From positions 10,349,001 through 10,413,000 of the forward strand of contig JBBMOA010000001.1 of NCBI GenBank assembly GCA_037954235.1: 64,000 nt of DNA, written 5' to 3'. The translations under genes were made by a program, and so were the position numbers. This stretch comes from Aulostomus chinensis (lineage: Eukaryota > Chordata > Actinopteri > Syngnathiformes > Aulostomidae). The notes under the pieces are model-generated. The model saw only the letters and a program-made list of their open reading frames with translations. It did not search any database and was not told where the DNA came from. This document shows, one piece after another, positions 47,609 through 60,589 of this stretch (its first letter is position 1; each line of letters begins with the position of its first letter).

Positions 47609-48599
47609 GCTGACAGTAATGTAGTAATAGTTGCTACGAACCTCAAAAAAATGCGACAGTGATGTCAGAAGAATAGCTAATGATCTCAAAATCATGCGAC
47701 AGTGATGTCGTAAGAATTGCCAATGAACTCAAGATGATGCTAACAGTAATGTAGTGATAGTTGCTAATAAACTCAGTGATGCTTACAGTAATGTAGTAAG
47801 AGTTTCGAACAACCTCAAAGTGATGCTGACAGTCATGTAGAAAGTGTTTCGAACAACTTCAAAGTGATGCTGACAGTCATGTAGTAAGAGTTTCGAACAA
47901 CCTCAAAGTGATGCTAACAGTAATGTAGTGATAGTTGCTAATAAACTCAAAGTGATGATGACAGTAATGTAGTAAGAGTTGCTACGAACCATAAAATAAT
48001 GCAACAATAATGTAGTAAGAGTTGCTACGAACCTCAAAATGATGCGACAGTGATGTCGGAAGAATCGCTAATGATCTCAAAATGATGCGACAGTGATGTC
48101 GTAAGAATTGCTAATAAACTCAAAGTGATGCTGACAGTCATGTAGTGAGAGTTGCTTCTAACCTCAAAATGATGCTAAAAGTAATGCAGTGATAGTTGCT
48201 AATGAACTCAAAGTGATGCTGACAGTAATGTAGTAAGAGTTGCTTCGAACCTCAAAATAATGCGACAGTGATGTAGTAAGAATTGCTAATGATCTCAAAA
48301 TGATGCGACAGTGATGTAGTAAGAATTGCTAATGAACTCAAAATGATGCTAACAGTAATGGAGTGAAAGTTTCGAATAACCTCAAAGTGATGTTGACAGT
48401 CATGTACTAAGAGTTGCTACGAACCTCAAAATAATGCGACAGTAATGTAGTAAAAGTTGCTACGAACCTCAAAATATTGTGACAGTGATGTCGGAAGAAT
48501 TGCTAATGAACTCAAAATGATGCTAACAGTAATGTAGTGATAGTTGCTAATCAACTCAGTGATGCTTACAGTAATGTAGTAAGTGTTTCGAATAACCTC

Positions 48600-51147
48600 A
48601 AAGTGATGCTGACAGTCTTGTACTAAGAGTTGCTACGAACCTCAAAATGATGCGACAGTGATGTCGGAAGAATTGCGAATGATCTCAAACTGATGCGACA
48701 GTGATGTAGTAAGAATTGCTAATGAACTCAAAATGATGCTAACAGTAATGGCGTGAAAGTTTCGAAAAACCTCAAAGTGATGCTGACAGTCATGTACTAA
48801 GAGTTGGTACGAACCTCAAAAAAATGCGACAGTAATGTAGTAAAAGTTGCTACGAACCTCAAAATATTGCGACAGTGATGTCGGAAGAATCGCTCACGAA
48901 CTCAAGATGATGCTAACCGTAATGTAGTGAAAGTTGCTAAGAAACTCAGTGATGCTTAGAGTAATGTAGTAAGAGTTTCGAACAACCTCAAAGTGATGCT
49001 GACAGTGATTTAGTAAGACTTGCTAATGAACGCAATTCAATGCTGCAGTGATGTCGTGAGAATTGCTCATGAACTCAAAATGATGCAAACAGTAATGTAG
49101 GGATAGTTGCTAATAAACTCAAAGTGATGCTGACAGTCATGTAGTGAGAGTTGCTTCTAACCTCAAAATGATGCTAAAAGTAATGCAGTGATAGTTGCTA
49201 ATGAACTCAAAGTGATGCTGACAGTAATGTAGTAAGAGTTGCTTCGAACCTCAAAATAATGCGACAGTAATGTCAAAAGAATTGTTAATGATCTCAAACT
49301 GATGCAACAGTGATGTAGTAAGAATTGCTAATGAACTCAAAATGATGCTAACAGTAATGGAGTGAAAGTTTCGAATAACCTCAAAGTGATGCTGACAGTC
49401 ATGTAGTAAGTGTTGCTACGAACCTCAAAATATTGCAAAAGTGATGTCGTAAGAATTGCTAATGAACTTAAAATGATGCTAACAGTAATGCAGTGATAGT
49501 AGCTAAGAAACTCAGTGATGCTTACAGTAATGTAGTAAGAGTTTCGAACAACCTCAAAGTCATGCTGACAGTCATTTAGTAAGAGTTGCTAATGAACTCA
49601 ATTTAATGCTACGGTGATGTCGTGAGAATTGCTCAACAACGCAAAATGATGCGAACAGTAATGTAGTGATAGTTGCTAATAAACTCAAAGTGATGCTGAC
49701 AGTAATGTAGTAAGAGTTGCTACGAACCTCAAAATAATGCGACAGTAATATTACGACAGTGATGTCGGAAGAATTGCTAATGAACTTAAAATGATGCTAA
49801 CAGTAATGTAGTGATAGTTGCTTATCAACTCAGTGATGCTTGCAGTAATGTAGTAAGTGTTTCGAATAACCTCAAAGTGATGCTGACAGTCTTGTACTAA
49901 GAGTTGCTAAGAACCTCAAAATGATGCGACAGTGATGTCGGAAGAATTGCGAATGATCTCAAACTGATGCGACAGTGATGTAGTAAGAATTGCTAATGAA
50001 CTCAAAATGATGCTAACAGTAATGGCGTGAAAGTTTCGAAAAACCTCAAAGTGATGCTGATAGTCATGTACTAAGAGTTGGTACGAACCTCAAAAAAATG
50101 CGACAGTAATGTAGTAAAAGTTGCTACGAACCTCAAAATATTGCGACAGTGATGTCGGAAGAATCGCTCACGAACTCAAGATGATGCTAACCGTAATGTA
50201 GTGAAAGTTGCTAAGAAACTCAGTGATGCTTAGAGTAATGTAGTAAGAGTTTCGAACAACCTCAAAGTGATGCTGACAGTGATTTAGTAAGACTTGCTAA
50301 TGAACGCAATTCAATGCTGCAGTGATGTCGTGAGAATTGCTCATGAACTCAAAATGATGCTAACAGTAATGTAGGGATAGTTGCTAATAAACTCAAAGTG
50401 ATGCTGACAGTCATGTAGTGAGAGTTGCTTCTAACCTCAAAATGATGCTAAAAGTAATGCAGTGATAGTTGCTAATGAACTCAAAGTGATGCTGACAGTA
50501 ATGTAGTAAGAGTTGCTTCGAACCTCAAAATAATGCGACAGTAATGTCAAAAGAATTGTTAATGATCTCAAACTGATGCAACAGTGATGTAGTAAGAATT
50601 GCTAATGAACTCAAAATGATGCTAACAGTAATGGAGTGAAAGTTTCGAATAACCTCAAAGTGATGCTGACAGTCATGTAGTAAGTGTTGCTACGAACCTC
50701 AAAATATTGCAAAAGTGATGTCGTAAGAATTGCTAATGAACTTAAAATGATGCTAACAGTAATGCAGTGATAGTAGCTAAGAAACTCAGTGATGCTTACA
50801 GTAATGTAGTAAGAGTTTCGAACAACCTCAAAGTCATGCTGACAGTCATTTAGTAAGAGTTGCTAATGAACTCAATTTAATGCTACAGTGATGTCGTGAG
50901 AATTGCTCAACAACGCAAAATGATGCGAACAGTAATGTAGTGATAGTTGCTAATAAACTCAAAGTGATGCTGACAGTAATGTAGTAAGAGTTGCTACGAA
51001 CCTCAAAATAATGCGACAGTAATATTACGACAGTGATGTCGGAAGAATTGCTAATGAACTTAAAATGATGCTAACAGTAATGTAGTGATAGTTGCTTATC
51101 AACTCAGTGATGCTTGCAGTAATGTAGTAAGTGTTTCGAATAACCTC
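48600..51147 (+). repeat. 1274-bp higher-order unit, two tandem copies
   Basis: Copies at about 48600-49873 and 49874-51147. Shared rare variants at exact 1274-bp spacing are gacagtcttgtactaag (48611, 49885), cgcaattcaatgctgcag (49031, 50305) and gacagtaatattacgac (49741, 51015). Confidence 0.92.
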
Positions 51148-52038
51148 AAAGTGATGCTGACAGTCATGTAGCAAGAGTTGCTACGAACCTCAAAATAATG
51201 CGACAGTGATGTAGTAAGAATCGCTAATGAACTCAAAATGATGCTAAATGTAATGGAGTGAAACTTTCGAATAACCTCAAAGTGATGCTGACAGTCATGT
51301 ACTAAGAGTTGCTACGAACCTCAAAATAATGCGACAGTAATGTAGTAAAAGTTGCTACGAACCTCAAAATATTGCGACAGTGATGTAGGAAGAATTCCTA
51401 ATGAACTCAAAATGATGCTAACAGTAATGTAGTGATAGTTGCTAATCAACTCAGTGATGCTTACAGTAATGTAGTAAGTGTTTCGAATAACCTCAGTAAT
51501 GCTGACAGTCATGTACTAAGAGCTGCTACGAACCTTAAAATAATGCGACAGTAATGTAGTAAGAGTTGCAACGAACCTTAAAATATTGCGACAGTGATGT
51601 CGGAAGAATTGCTAATAATCTCAAACTGATGCGACAGTGATGTAGTAAGAATTGCTAATGAACTCAAAATGATGCTAAAAGTAATGGAGTGAAACTTTGA
51701 ATAACCTCAAAGTGATGCTGACAGTCATGTACGAAGAGTTGCTACGAACCTCAAAATAATGCGACAGTAATATTGCGACAGTGATGTCGGAAGAATTGCT
51801 AATGAACTTAAAATGATGCTAACAGTAATGTAGTGATAGTTGCTTATCAACTCAGTGATGCTTGCAGTAATGTAGTAAGTGTTTCGAATAACCTCAAAGT
51901 GATGCTGACAGTCATGTAGCAAGAGTTGCTACGAACCTCAAAATAATGCGACAGTGATGTAGTAAGAATCGCTAATGAACTCAAAATGATGCTAAATGTA
52001 ATGGAGTTAAACTTTCGAATAACCTCAAAGTGATGCTG
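51010..52038 (+). repeat. Two 0.28-kb blocks 748 bp apart
   Basis: 51010-51290 and 51758-52038 share aatatt(a/g)cgacag, cttgcagtaatg, gtagcaagagttgctac and taagaatcgctaatg. The first of these is the continuation of the 1274-bp unit. Confidence 0.85.
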
Positions 52039-54788
52039 AAAGTCATGTCGTAAGTGTTGCTACAAACCTCAAAATAATGCGACAGTCATGTACTTAAGTT
52101 AGTACGAACCTCAAAATAATGCGACAGTGATGTCTGAAGAATTGGTAATGATCTCAAAATGATTCGAACAGTAATGGAGTGAACGTTTTGAATAACCTCA
52201 AAGTGATGCTGACAGTCATGTACTAAGAGTTGCTACGAACCTCAAAATAATGCGACAGTAATGTAGTAAAAGTTGCTACGAACCTCAAAATATTGCGACA
52301 GTGATGTCGGAAGAATTGCTAATGAACTTAAAATGATGCTACAGTGATGTCAGAAGAATTGGTAATGATCTCAAAAAGATGCTAACAGTAATGGAGTGAT
52401 AGTTGCTAATCAAGTCAGTGATGCTTACAGTAATGTAGTAAGTGTTTCGAATAACCTCAAAGTGATGCTGACAGTCATGTAGTAAGAGTTGCTATGAACC
52501 TCAATATAATGCGACAGTGATGTCGGAAGAATTGCTCATGATCTCAAAATGATGCTAACAGTAATGGAGTGAAAGTTTCGAACAACCTCAAAGTGATGCT
52601 GACAGTCATGTAGTAGGAGTTGCTACGAACCTCAAAATAATTCGACAGTGATGTCAGAAGAATTGTTAAGGTCTCAAAATGATGCAATAGTGATGTCAGA
52701 AGAATTGGTAATGATCTCAAAATGATGCTAACAGTAATGGAGTGAACGTTTCGAATAACCTCAAAGTGATGCTGACAGTCATGTACTAAGAGTTGCTACA
52801 AACCTAAAAATAATGCGACAGTAATGTCGTAAAAGTTGCTACGAACCTCAAAATATTGCGACAGTGATGTCGGAAGAATTGCTTATGAACTTAAAATGAT
52901 GCTAACAGTAATGTAGTGATAGTTGCTAATTAACTCAGTGATGCTTACAGTAATGTAGAAAGTGTTTCGAACAACCTAAAAGTGATGCTGACAGTCATTT
53001 AGTAAGAGTTGCTAATGAACTCAATTTAATGCCACAGTGATGTCGTGAGAATTGCTCAACAATTCAAAATGATGCTAAAAGTAATGTAGTGATAGTTGCT
53101 AATAAACTCAAAGTGATGATGACAGGAATGTAGTAAGAGTTGCTACGAACCTTAAAATAATGCAACAATAATGTAGTAAGAGTTGCAACGAACCTCAAAA
53201 TATTGCGACATTGATGTCGGAAGAATTGCTAATGAACTCAAAATGATGCTAACAGTAATGGAGTGAAACTTTCGAATAACCTCAAAGTGATGGTGACAGT
53301 CATGTAGTAAGAGTTGCTACGAACCTCAAAATAATACGACAGTGATGTCAGAAGAATTGCTAAAGATCTCAAAATGATGCTACAGTGATATCAGAAGAAT
53401 TGGTAATGATCTCAAAATGATGCTAACAGTAATGGAGTGAACGTTTCGAATAACCTCAAAGTGATGCTGACAGTGATGTACTAAGAGTTGCTCCGAACCT
53501 CAAAATATTGTGAAAGTGATGTCGGAAGAATTGCTGATGAACTCAAAATGATGCTAACAGTAATGGAGTGAAACTTTCCAACAACCTCAAAGTGATGCTG
53601 ACAGTCATGTAGTAGGAGTTGCTACGAACCTCAAAATAATTCGACAGTGATGTCAGAAGAATTGTTAAGGTCTCAAAATGATGCAACAGTGATATCAGAA
53701 GAATTGGTAATGATCTCAAAATGATGCTAACACTAATGTAGTGATAGTTGCTCATAAACTCAAAGTGATGCTGACAGTAATGTAGTAAGAGTTGCTACGA
53801 ACCTTAAAATAATGCAACAATAATGTAGTAAGAGTTGCTACGAACCTGAAAATGATGCGACAGTGATGTCGGAAGAATCGCTAATGATCTCAAAATGATG
53901 CAAACGAAATGTAGTGATAGTTATTAATCAAGTCAGTGATGCTTACAGTAATGTCGTAAGTGTTTCGAACAACCTCAAAGTGATGCCGACAGTCATGTAG
54001 TAAGAGTTGCTACGAACCTCAAAATAATGCGACAGTGATGTCAGAAGAATTGCTAAAAATCTCAAAATGATGCGACAGTGATGTCAGAAGAATTGGTAAT
54101 GATCTCAAAATGATGCTAACAGTAACGTAGTGATAGATGCTAAGAAACTCAGTGATGCTTACAGTAATGTAGTAAGAGTTGCAACTAACCTCAAAATGAT
54201 GCTCATAGTAATGTAGTGATAGTTGCTAATAAAGTTAAAGTGATGCTGACAGTAATGTAGTAAGTGTTTCGAACAAACTCAAACTGATGCTAACAATAAT
54301 GTAGTGATAGTTGCTAATCAACTCAGTGATGCTTACAGTAATGTAGTGAGTGTTTCGAACAACCTCAAAGTGATGCTGACAGTCATATAGTAAGAGTTGC
54401 TACGAACTTCAAAATAATGCGACAGTGATGTCAGAAGTATTGCTAAAGATCTCAAAATGATGCGACAGTGATTTAGTAAGAATTGCTAATGAACTGAAAA
54501 TGATGCTAACAGTAATGCAGTGAACGTTTCGAATAACCTCAAAGTGATGCTGACAGTCATGTACTAAGAGTTGCAACTAACCTCAAAATGATGCTAACAG
54601 TAATGTAGTGAGAGTTGCTAAAAAACTCAGTGATGCTGACAGTAATGTAGTAAGTGTTTCGAACAAACTCAAAGTGATGCTGACAGTCATGTAGTAAGAG
54701 TTGCTACGAAACTTAAAATAATGCAACAGTAAAGTAGTAAGAGTTGCTTTGAACCTCAAAATAATGCGACAGTGATGTCAGGAGAATT

Positions 54789-55738
54789 GGTAATGATCTC
54801 AAACTGATGGGACAGTGATGTCGTAAGAATTGCTCATGAACTCAACATGATGCTAACAGTAATGTAGTGATAGTTGCTAATCAACTCAGTGATGCTTACA
54901 GTAATGTAGTAAGAGTTTCGAACAACCTCACAGTGATGCTGACAGTCATTTAGTAAGAGTTGCTTATGAACTCAATTTAATGCTACAGTGATGTCGTAAG
55001 AATTGCTAATAAACTCAAAAGGATGCTCAAGTAATGTAGTGATAGTTGCTAATAAACTCAAAGTGATGCTGACAGTAATGTAGGAAGAGTTGCTAGGAAC
55101 CTTAAAATAATGCAACAATAATGCAGTAAGAGTTGCTACGAACCTTAAAATAATGCAACAATAATGTAGTAAGAGTTACTACGAACCTTAAAATAATGTG
55201 ACCGTGATGTCAGAAGAATTACTAGAGATCTCAAAATGATGCGACAGTGATGTAGTAAGAATTGGTAATGATCTCAAACTGATGGGACAGTGATGTCGTA
55301 AGAATTGCTAATGAACTCAACATGATGCTAACAGTAATGTAGTGATAGTTGCTAATCAACTCAGTGATGCTTACAGTAATGTAGTAAGAGTTTCGAACAA
55401 CCTCACAGTGATGCTGACAGTCATTTAGTAAGAGTTGCTTATGAACTCAATTTAATGCTACAGTGATGTCGTAAGAATTGCTAATAAACACAAAAGGATG
55501 CTAACAGTAATGTAGTGATAGTTGCAAATAAACTCAAAGTGATGGTGACAGTAATGTAGGAAGAGTTGATACGAACCTTAAAATAATGCAACAATAATGT
55601 AGTAAGAGTTACTACGAACCTTAAAATAATGTGACAGTGATGTCAGAAGAATAGCTAATGATCTCAAAATGATGCGACAGTGATGTAGTAAGAATTGGTA
55701 ATGATCTCAAAATGATGCGACAGTGATGTCGTAAGAAT
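54789..55738 (+). repeat. 475-bp higher-order unit, two copies
   Basis: Starts at 54789 and 55264. Markers are aactgatgggacagtg, ctcaacatgatgc, acctcacagtgatgc and ctcaaaaggatgct or cacaaaaggatgct. Minor indels shift the spacing by about two bases towards the end. Confidence 0.85.
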
Positions 55739-57614
55739 TGCTAAAGAACTCAAAATGATGCTAACAGTAATGGAGTGAAAGTTTCGAATAACCTCAAAGT
55801 GATGCTGAAAGTCATGTTGTAAGAGTTGCTACGAACCTCAAAATAATGTGACAGTAATGTAGTAAGAGTTGTTACGAACCTCAAAATATTGCGACAGTGA
55901 TGTCGGAAGAATTGCTAATGAACTCAAAATGATGCTAAAAGTAATGGAGTGAAAGTTTCGAATAACCTCAAAGTGATGCTGACAGTCATGTACGAAGAGT
56001 TGCTTTGAACATCAAAATAATGCGACAGTAATGTCAGAAGAATTGGTAATGATCTCAAACTGATGGGACAGTGATGTCGTAAGAATTGCTAATGAACTCA
56101 ACATGATGCGAACAGTAATGTAGTGATAGTTGCGAAGAAACTCAGTGATGCTGACAGTAATGTAGTAAGGGTTGCTACGAACCTTAAAATAATGCAACAA
56201 TAATGTAGTAAGAGTTGCCACGAAACTCAATAAAATGCGACAGTAATGTAGTAAAAGTTGCTACGAACCTCAAAATATTGCGACAGTGATGTCGGAAGAA
56301 TTGCTAATGAACTTAAAATGATGCTAACATTAATGTAGTAAGAGTTGCTACGAACCTTAAAATAATGCAACAATAATGCAGTAAGAGTTGCTACGAACCT
56401 CAAAATAATGCGACAGTAATGTAGTAAAAGTTGCTACAAATCTTAAAATATTGCGACAGTGATGTCGGAAGAATTGCTAATGAACTCAAAATGATGCCAA
56501 CAGTAATGGAGTGAACATTTCGAATAACCTCAAAGTGATGTTGACAGTCATGTAGTAAGAGTTGCTACAAACCTAAAAATGATGCAAACAGCAATGTAGT
56601 GATAGTTGCTAATAAACTCAAAGTGATGCTGACAGTAATGTAGTAAGTGTTTCGAAAAACCTCAAAGTGATTCTGACAGTAATGTAGTAAGAGTTGCTAG
56701 GAACCTTAAAATAATGCAACAATAATGTAGTAAGAGTTGCTACGAACCTCAAAATAATGCGACAGTGATGTCAGAAGAATTGCTAATGATCTCAAAATGA
56801 TGCGACAGTGATGTAGTAAGAATTGCTAATGAACTCAAAATGATGCTAACAGTAATGGAGTGAAACTTTCAAATAACCTCAAAGTGATGCTGACAGTCAT
56901 GTACTAAGAGTTGCTCAGAACCTCAAAATAATGCGACAGTGATGTCGGAAGAATAGCTAATGAACTCAAAATGATGCGAACAGTAATGTAGTGATAGTTG
57001 CTAATTAACTCAGTGATGCTTACAGTAATGTAGTAAGTGTTTCGAACAACCTCAAAGTGATTATGACAGTCATGTAGTAAGGGTTCCTACGAACCTTAAA
57101 ATAATGCAACAATAATGTAGTAAGAGTTGCTACGAACCTCAAAATAATGTGACAGTGATGTCAGAAGATTGCTAATGATCTCAAAATGATGCAATAGTAA
57201 TGTAGTAAGAGTTGCTAAGAACCTGAAAATAATGCGACAGTAATGTAGTAAAAGTTGCTACGAACCTCAAAAAAACTGGAAAGTGATGTCGGAAGAATTG
57301 CTAATGATCTCAAAATGATGCGACAGTGATGTAGTAAGAATTGCTAATGAACTCAAAATTATGCAAACAGTAATGGAGTGAAAGTTTCGAATAACCTCAA
57401 AGTGATGCTGACAGTCATGTTGTAAGTGTTGCTACGAACCTCAAAATAATGCGAAACTAATGGAGTAAAAGTTGCTACGAACCTCAAAATATTGCGACAG
57501 TGATGTCGGAAGAATTGCTAATGAACTCAAAATGATGCTTACAGTAATGTCGTGATAGTTGCTAAAAAACTCAGTGATGCTTACAGTAATGTAGTAAGAG
57601 TTTGGAACAACCTC

Positions 57615-59171
57615 AAAGTGATGCTGACAGTCATGTAGTAAGAGTTGCAACGAACCTCAAAATAATGCAACAGCAAAGTAGTAAGAATTGCTTCGAACCT
57701 CAAAGTAATGCAACAGTGATTTCAAAAGAATTGTTAATGATCTCAAACTGATGGGACAGTGAGTGTCGTAAAAATTGCTAATGAACTCAAAATGATGCTA
57801 ACAGTAATGTAGTGATAGTTGATATAAACTCAGTGATGCTTACAGTAATGTTGTAAGAGTTTCGAACAACCTCAAAGGGATGCTGACAGTCATGTAGTAA
57901 GTGTTTTGAACAACTTCAAAGTGATGCTGACAGTCTTGTAGTCAGAGTTGCTAATGAACTCAATTTAATGCTACAGTGATGTCGTAAGAATTGCTAATAA
58001 ACTCAAAATGATGCTAACATTAATGTAGTAAGAGTTGCTACGAACCTTAAAATAATGCAACAATAATGCAGTAAAAGTTGCTACGAACCTCAAAATAATG
58101 TGACAGTGATGTCAGAAGATTGCAAATGATCTCAAAGTGATGCTGACAGTCATGTAGTAAGAGTTGCAACGAACCTCAAAATAATGCAACAGTAAAGTAG
58201 TAAGAGTTGCTTCGAACCTCAAAGTAATGCAACAGTGATTTCAAAAGAATTGTTAATGATCTCAAACTGATGGGACAGTGAGTGTCGTAAAAATTGCTAA
58301 TGAACTCAAAATGATGCTAACAGTAATGTAGTGATAGTTGATATAAACTCAGTGATGCTTACAGTAATGTTATAAGAGTTTCGAACAACCTCAAAGTGAT
58401 GCTGACAGTCATGTAGTAAGTGTTTTGAACAACTTCAAAGTGATGCTGACAGTCTTGTAGTCAGAGTTGCTAATGAACTCAATTTAATGCTACAGTGATG
58501 TCGTAAGAATTGCTAAAAAACTCAAAATGATGCTAACATTAATGTAGTAAGAGTTGCTACGAACCTTAAAATAATGCAACAATAATGCAGTAAAAGTTGC
58601 TACGAACCTCAAAATAATGTGACAGTGATGTCAGAAGATTGCAAATGATCTCAAAGTGATGCTGAAAGTCATGTAGTAAGAGTTGCAACGAACCTCAAAA
58701 TAATGCAACAGTAAAGTAGTAAGAGTTGCTTCGAACCTCAAAGTAATGCAACAGTGATTTCAAAAGAATTGTTAATGATCTCAAACTGATGGGACAGTGA
58801 GTGTCGTAAAAATTGCTAATGAACTCAAAATGATGCTAACAGTAATGTAGTGATAGTTGATATAAACTCAGTGATGCTTACAGTAATGTTGTAAGAGTTT
58901 CGAACAACCTCAAAGTGATGCTGACAGTCATGTAGTAAGTGTTTTGAACAACTTCAAAGTGATGCTGACAGTCTTGTAGTCAGAGTTGCTAATGAACTCA
59001 ATTTAATGCTACAGTGATGTCGTAAGAATTGCTAATAAACTCAAAATGATGCTAACATTAATGTAGTAAGAGTTGCTACGAACCTTAAAATAATGCAACA
59101 ATAATGCAGTAAAAGTTGCTACGAACCTCAAAATAATGTGACAGTGATGTCAGAAGATTGCAAATGATCTC
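57615..59171 (+). repeat. 519-bp higher-order unit, three copies
   Basis: Twelve-monomer units at 57615, 58134 and 58653, spaced exactly 519 bp. Each has gacagtgagtgtcgtaaaaa, gttgatataaactcag, gtgttttgaacaacttc and gacagtcttgtagtcag. Copies differ at only a handful of sites. Confidence 0.93.
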
Positions 59172-60243
59172 AAAATGATGTAAAAGTAATGTAGTAAGAG
59201 TTGCTAAGAACCTCAAAATAATGCGACAGTAATTTAGTAAAAGTGGCTACGAACCTCAAAATATTGCGACAGTCATGTCGGAAGAATTGCTAATGAACTC
59301 AAAATGATGCTAACACTAATGTAGTGATAATTGCTAATCAACTCAGTGATGCTTACAGTAATGTAGTAAGTGTTTCAAACAACCTCAAAGTGATGCTGAC
59401 AGTCATGTAGTAAGAGTTGCTACGAACCTCAAAATAATGCTAACAGTAATGTAGTGATAGTTGCTAATAAACTCAAAGTGATGCTGACAGTAATGTAGTA
59501 AGAGTTGCTACGAACCTCAAAAAAAATGTGAAAGTGATGTCGGAAGAATTGCTAATGATCTCAAAATGATGCGACAGTGATGTAGTAAGAATTGCTAATG
59601 AACTCAAAATTATGCTAACAGTAATGGAGTGAAAGTTTCGAATAACCTCAAAGTGATGCTGACAGTCATGTGGTTTGATTTGCGAGTCAATTAAAAATGA
59701 TGCTGTCAGTCATGTAGTAAGAGTTGCTACTAACCTTAAAATGATGCTAACAGTAATGTAGTGATAGTTGCTAATCAACTCAGTGATGCTTACAGTAATG
59801 TACTAAGTGTTTCGAACAACCTCAAAGTGATGCTGACAGTCATGTAGTAAGGGTTTCTACGAACCTCAAAATAATGCGACAGTGATGTCGGAAGAATTGC
59901 TAACGATCTCAAAATGATGCGACAGTGATTTAGTAAGAATTGCTAATGAACTCAAAATGATGCTAACAGTAATGGAGTGAACATTTCGAATAACCTCAAA
60001 GTGATACTGTCAGTCATATAGTAAGAGTTGCTGCGCACCTCAAAAAAAATTCGAAAGTGATGTAGTAAAAGTTGCTACGAATCTCAAAATATTGCGACAG
60101 TGATGTTGGAAGAATTGCTAATAAACTCAAAATGATGCTAACTGTAATGTAGTGATAGTTTCGAATAAACTCAAAGTGATGCTGACAGTAATGTAGTACG
60201 AGTTGCTACGAACCTTTAAATAATGCAACGGTAATGTAGTAAA

Positions 60244-60266
60244 AGGCAAGGCAATTTATTTAAAAG
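60244..60266. other. Short foreign insertion in the satellite
   Basis: The E-type sequence gtagtaaaag is interrupted by ggcaaggcaatttatttaaa and then resumes as aaaagttgctacg. The inserted string is not satellite-derived. It resembles the start of a common teleost interspersed repeat (ggcaaggcaa with tttattt). The A run on both sides could be a target duplication. Confidence 0.6.
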
Positions 60267-60589
60267 TTGCTACGAACATCAAAATAATGCGACAGTGATG
60301 TCAGAAGAATTGGTAATGATCTCAAACTGATGGGACAGTGATGTCGTAAGAATTGCTAATGAACGCAAAATGATGCTAAAAGTAATGTAGTGAAAGTTGG
60401 TAATAAACTCAATGATGCTTACAGTAATGTTGTCAGTGTTTCGAATAACCTCAAAGTGATGCTGACAGTCACGTAGTAAGAGTTGCTACGAACCTCAAAA
60501 TAATGCGACAGTGATGTCGGAAGAATTGCTAATGATCTCAAAATGATGTGACAGTGGTGTAGTAAGAGTTGCTACTAACCTCAATTTAA

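Noticed and set aside
19637..57650. About twenty minus-strand open frames of 60-116 aa with similar Ile/Ser/Leu-rich products
   Set aside because: They are translations of the satellite. The plus strand is full of TAG, TAA and TGA words while the minus strand is not, so open frames appear on one strand only. Their similarity is the repeat, not a gene family.
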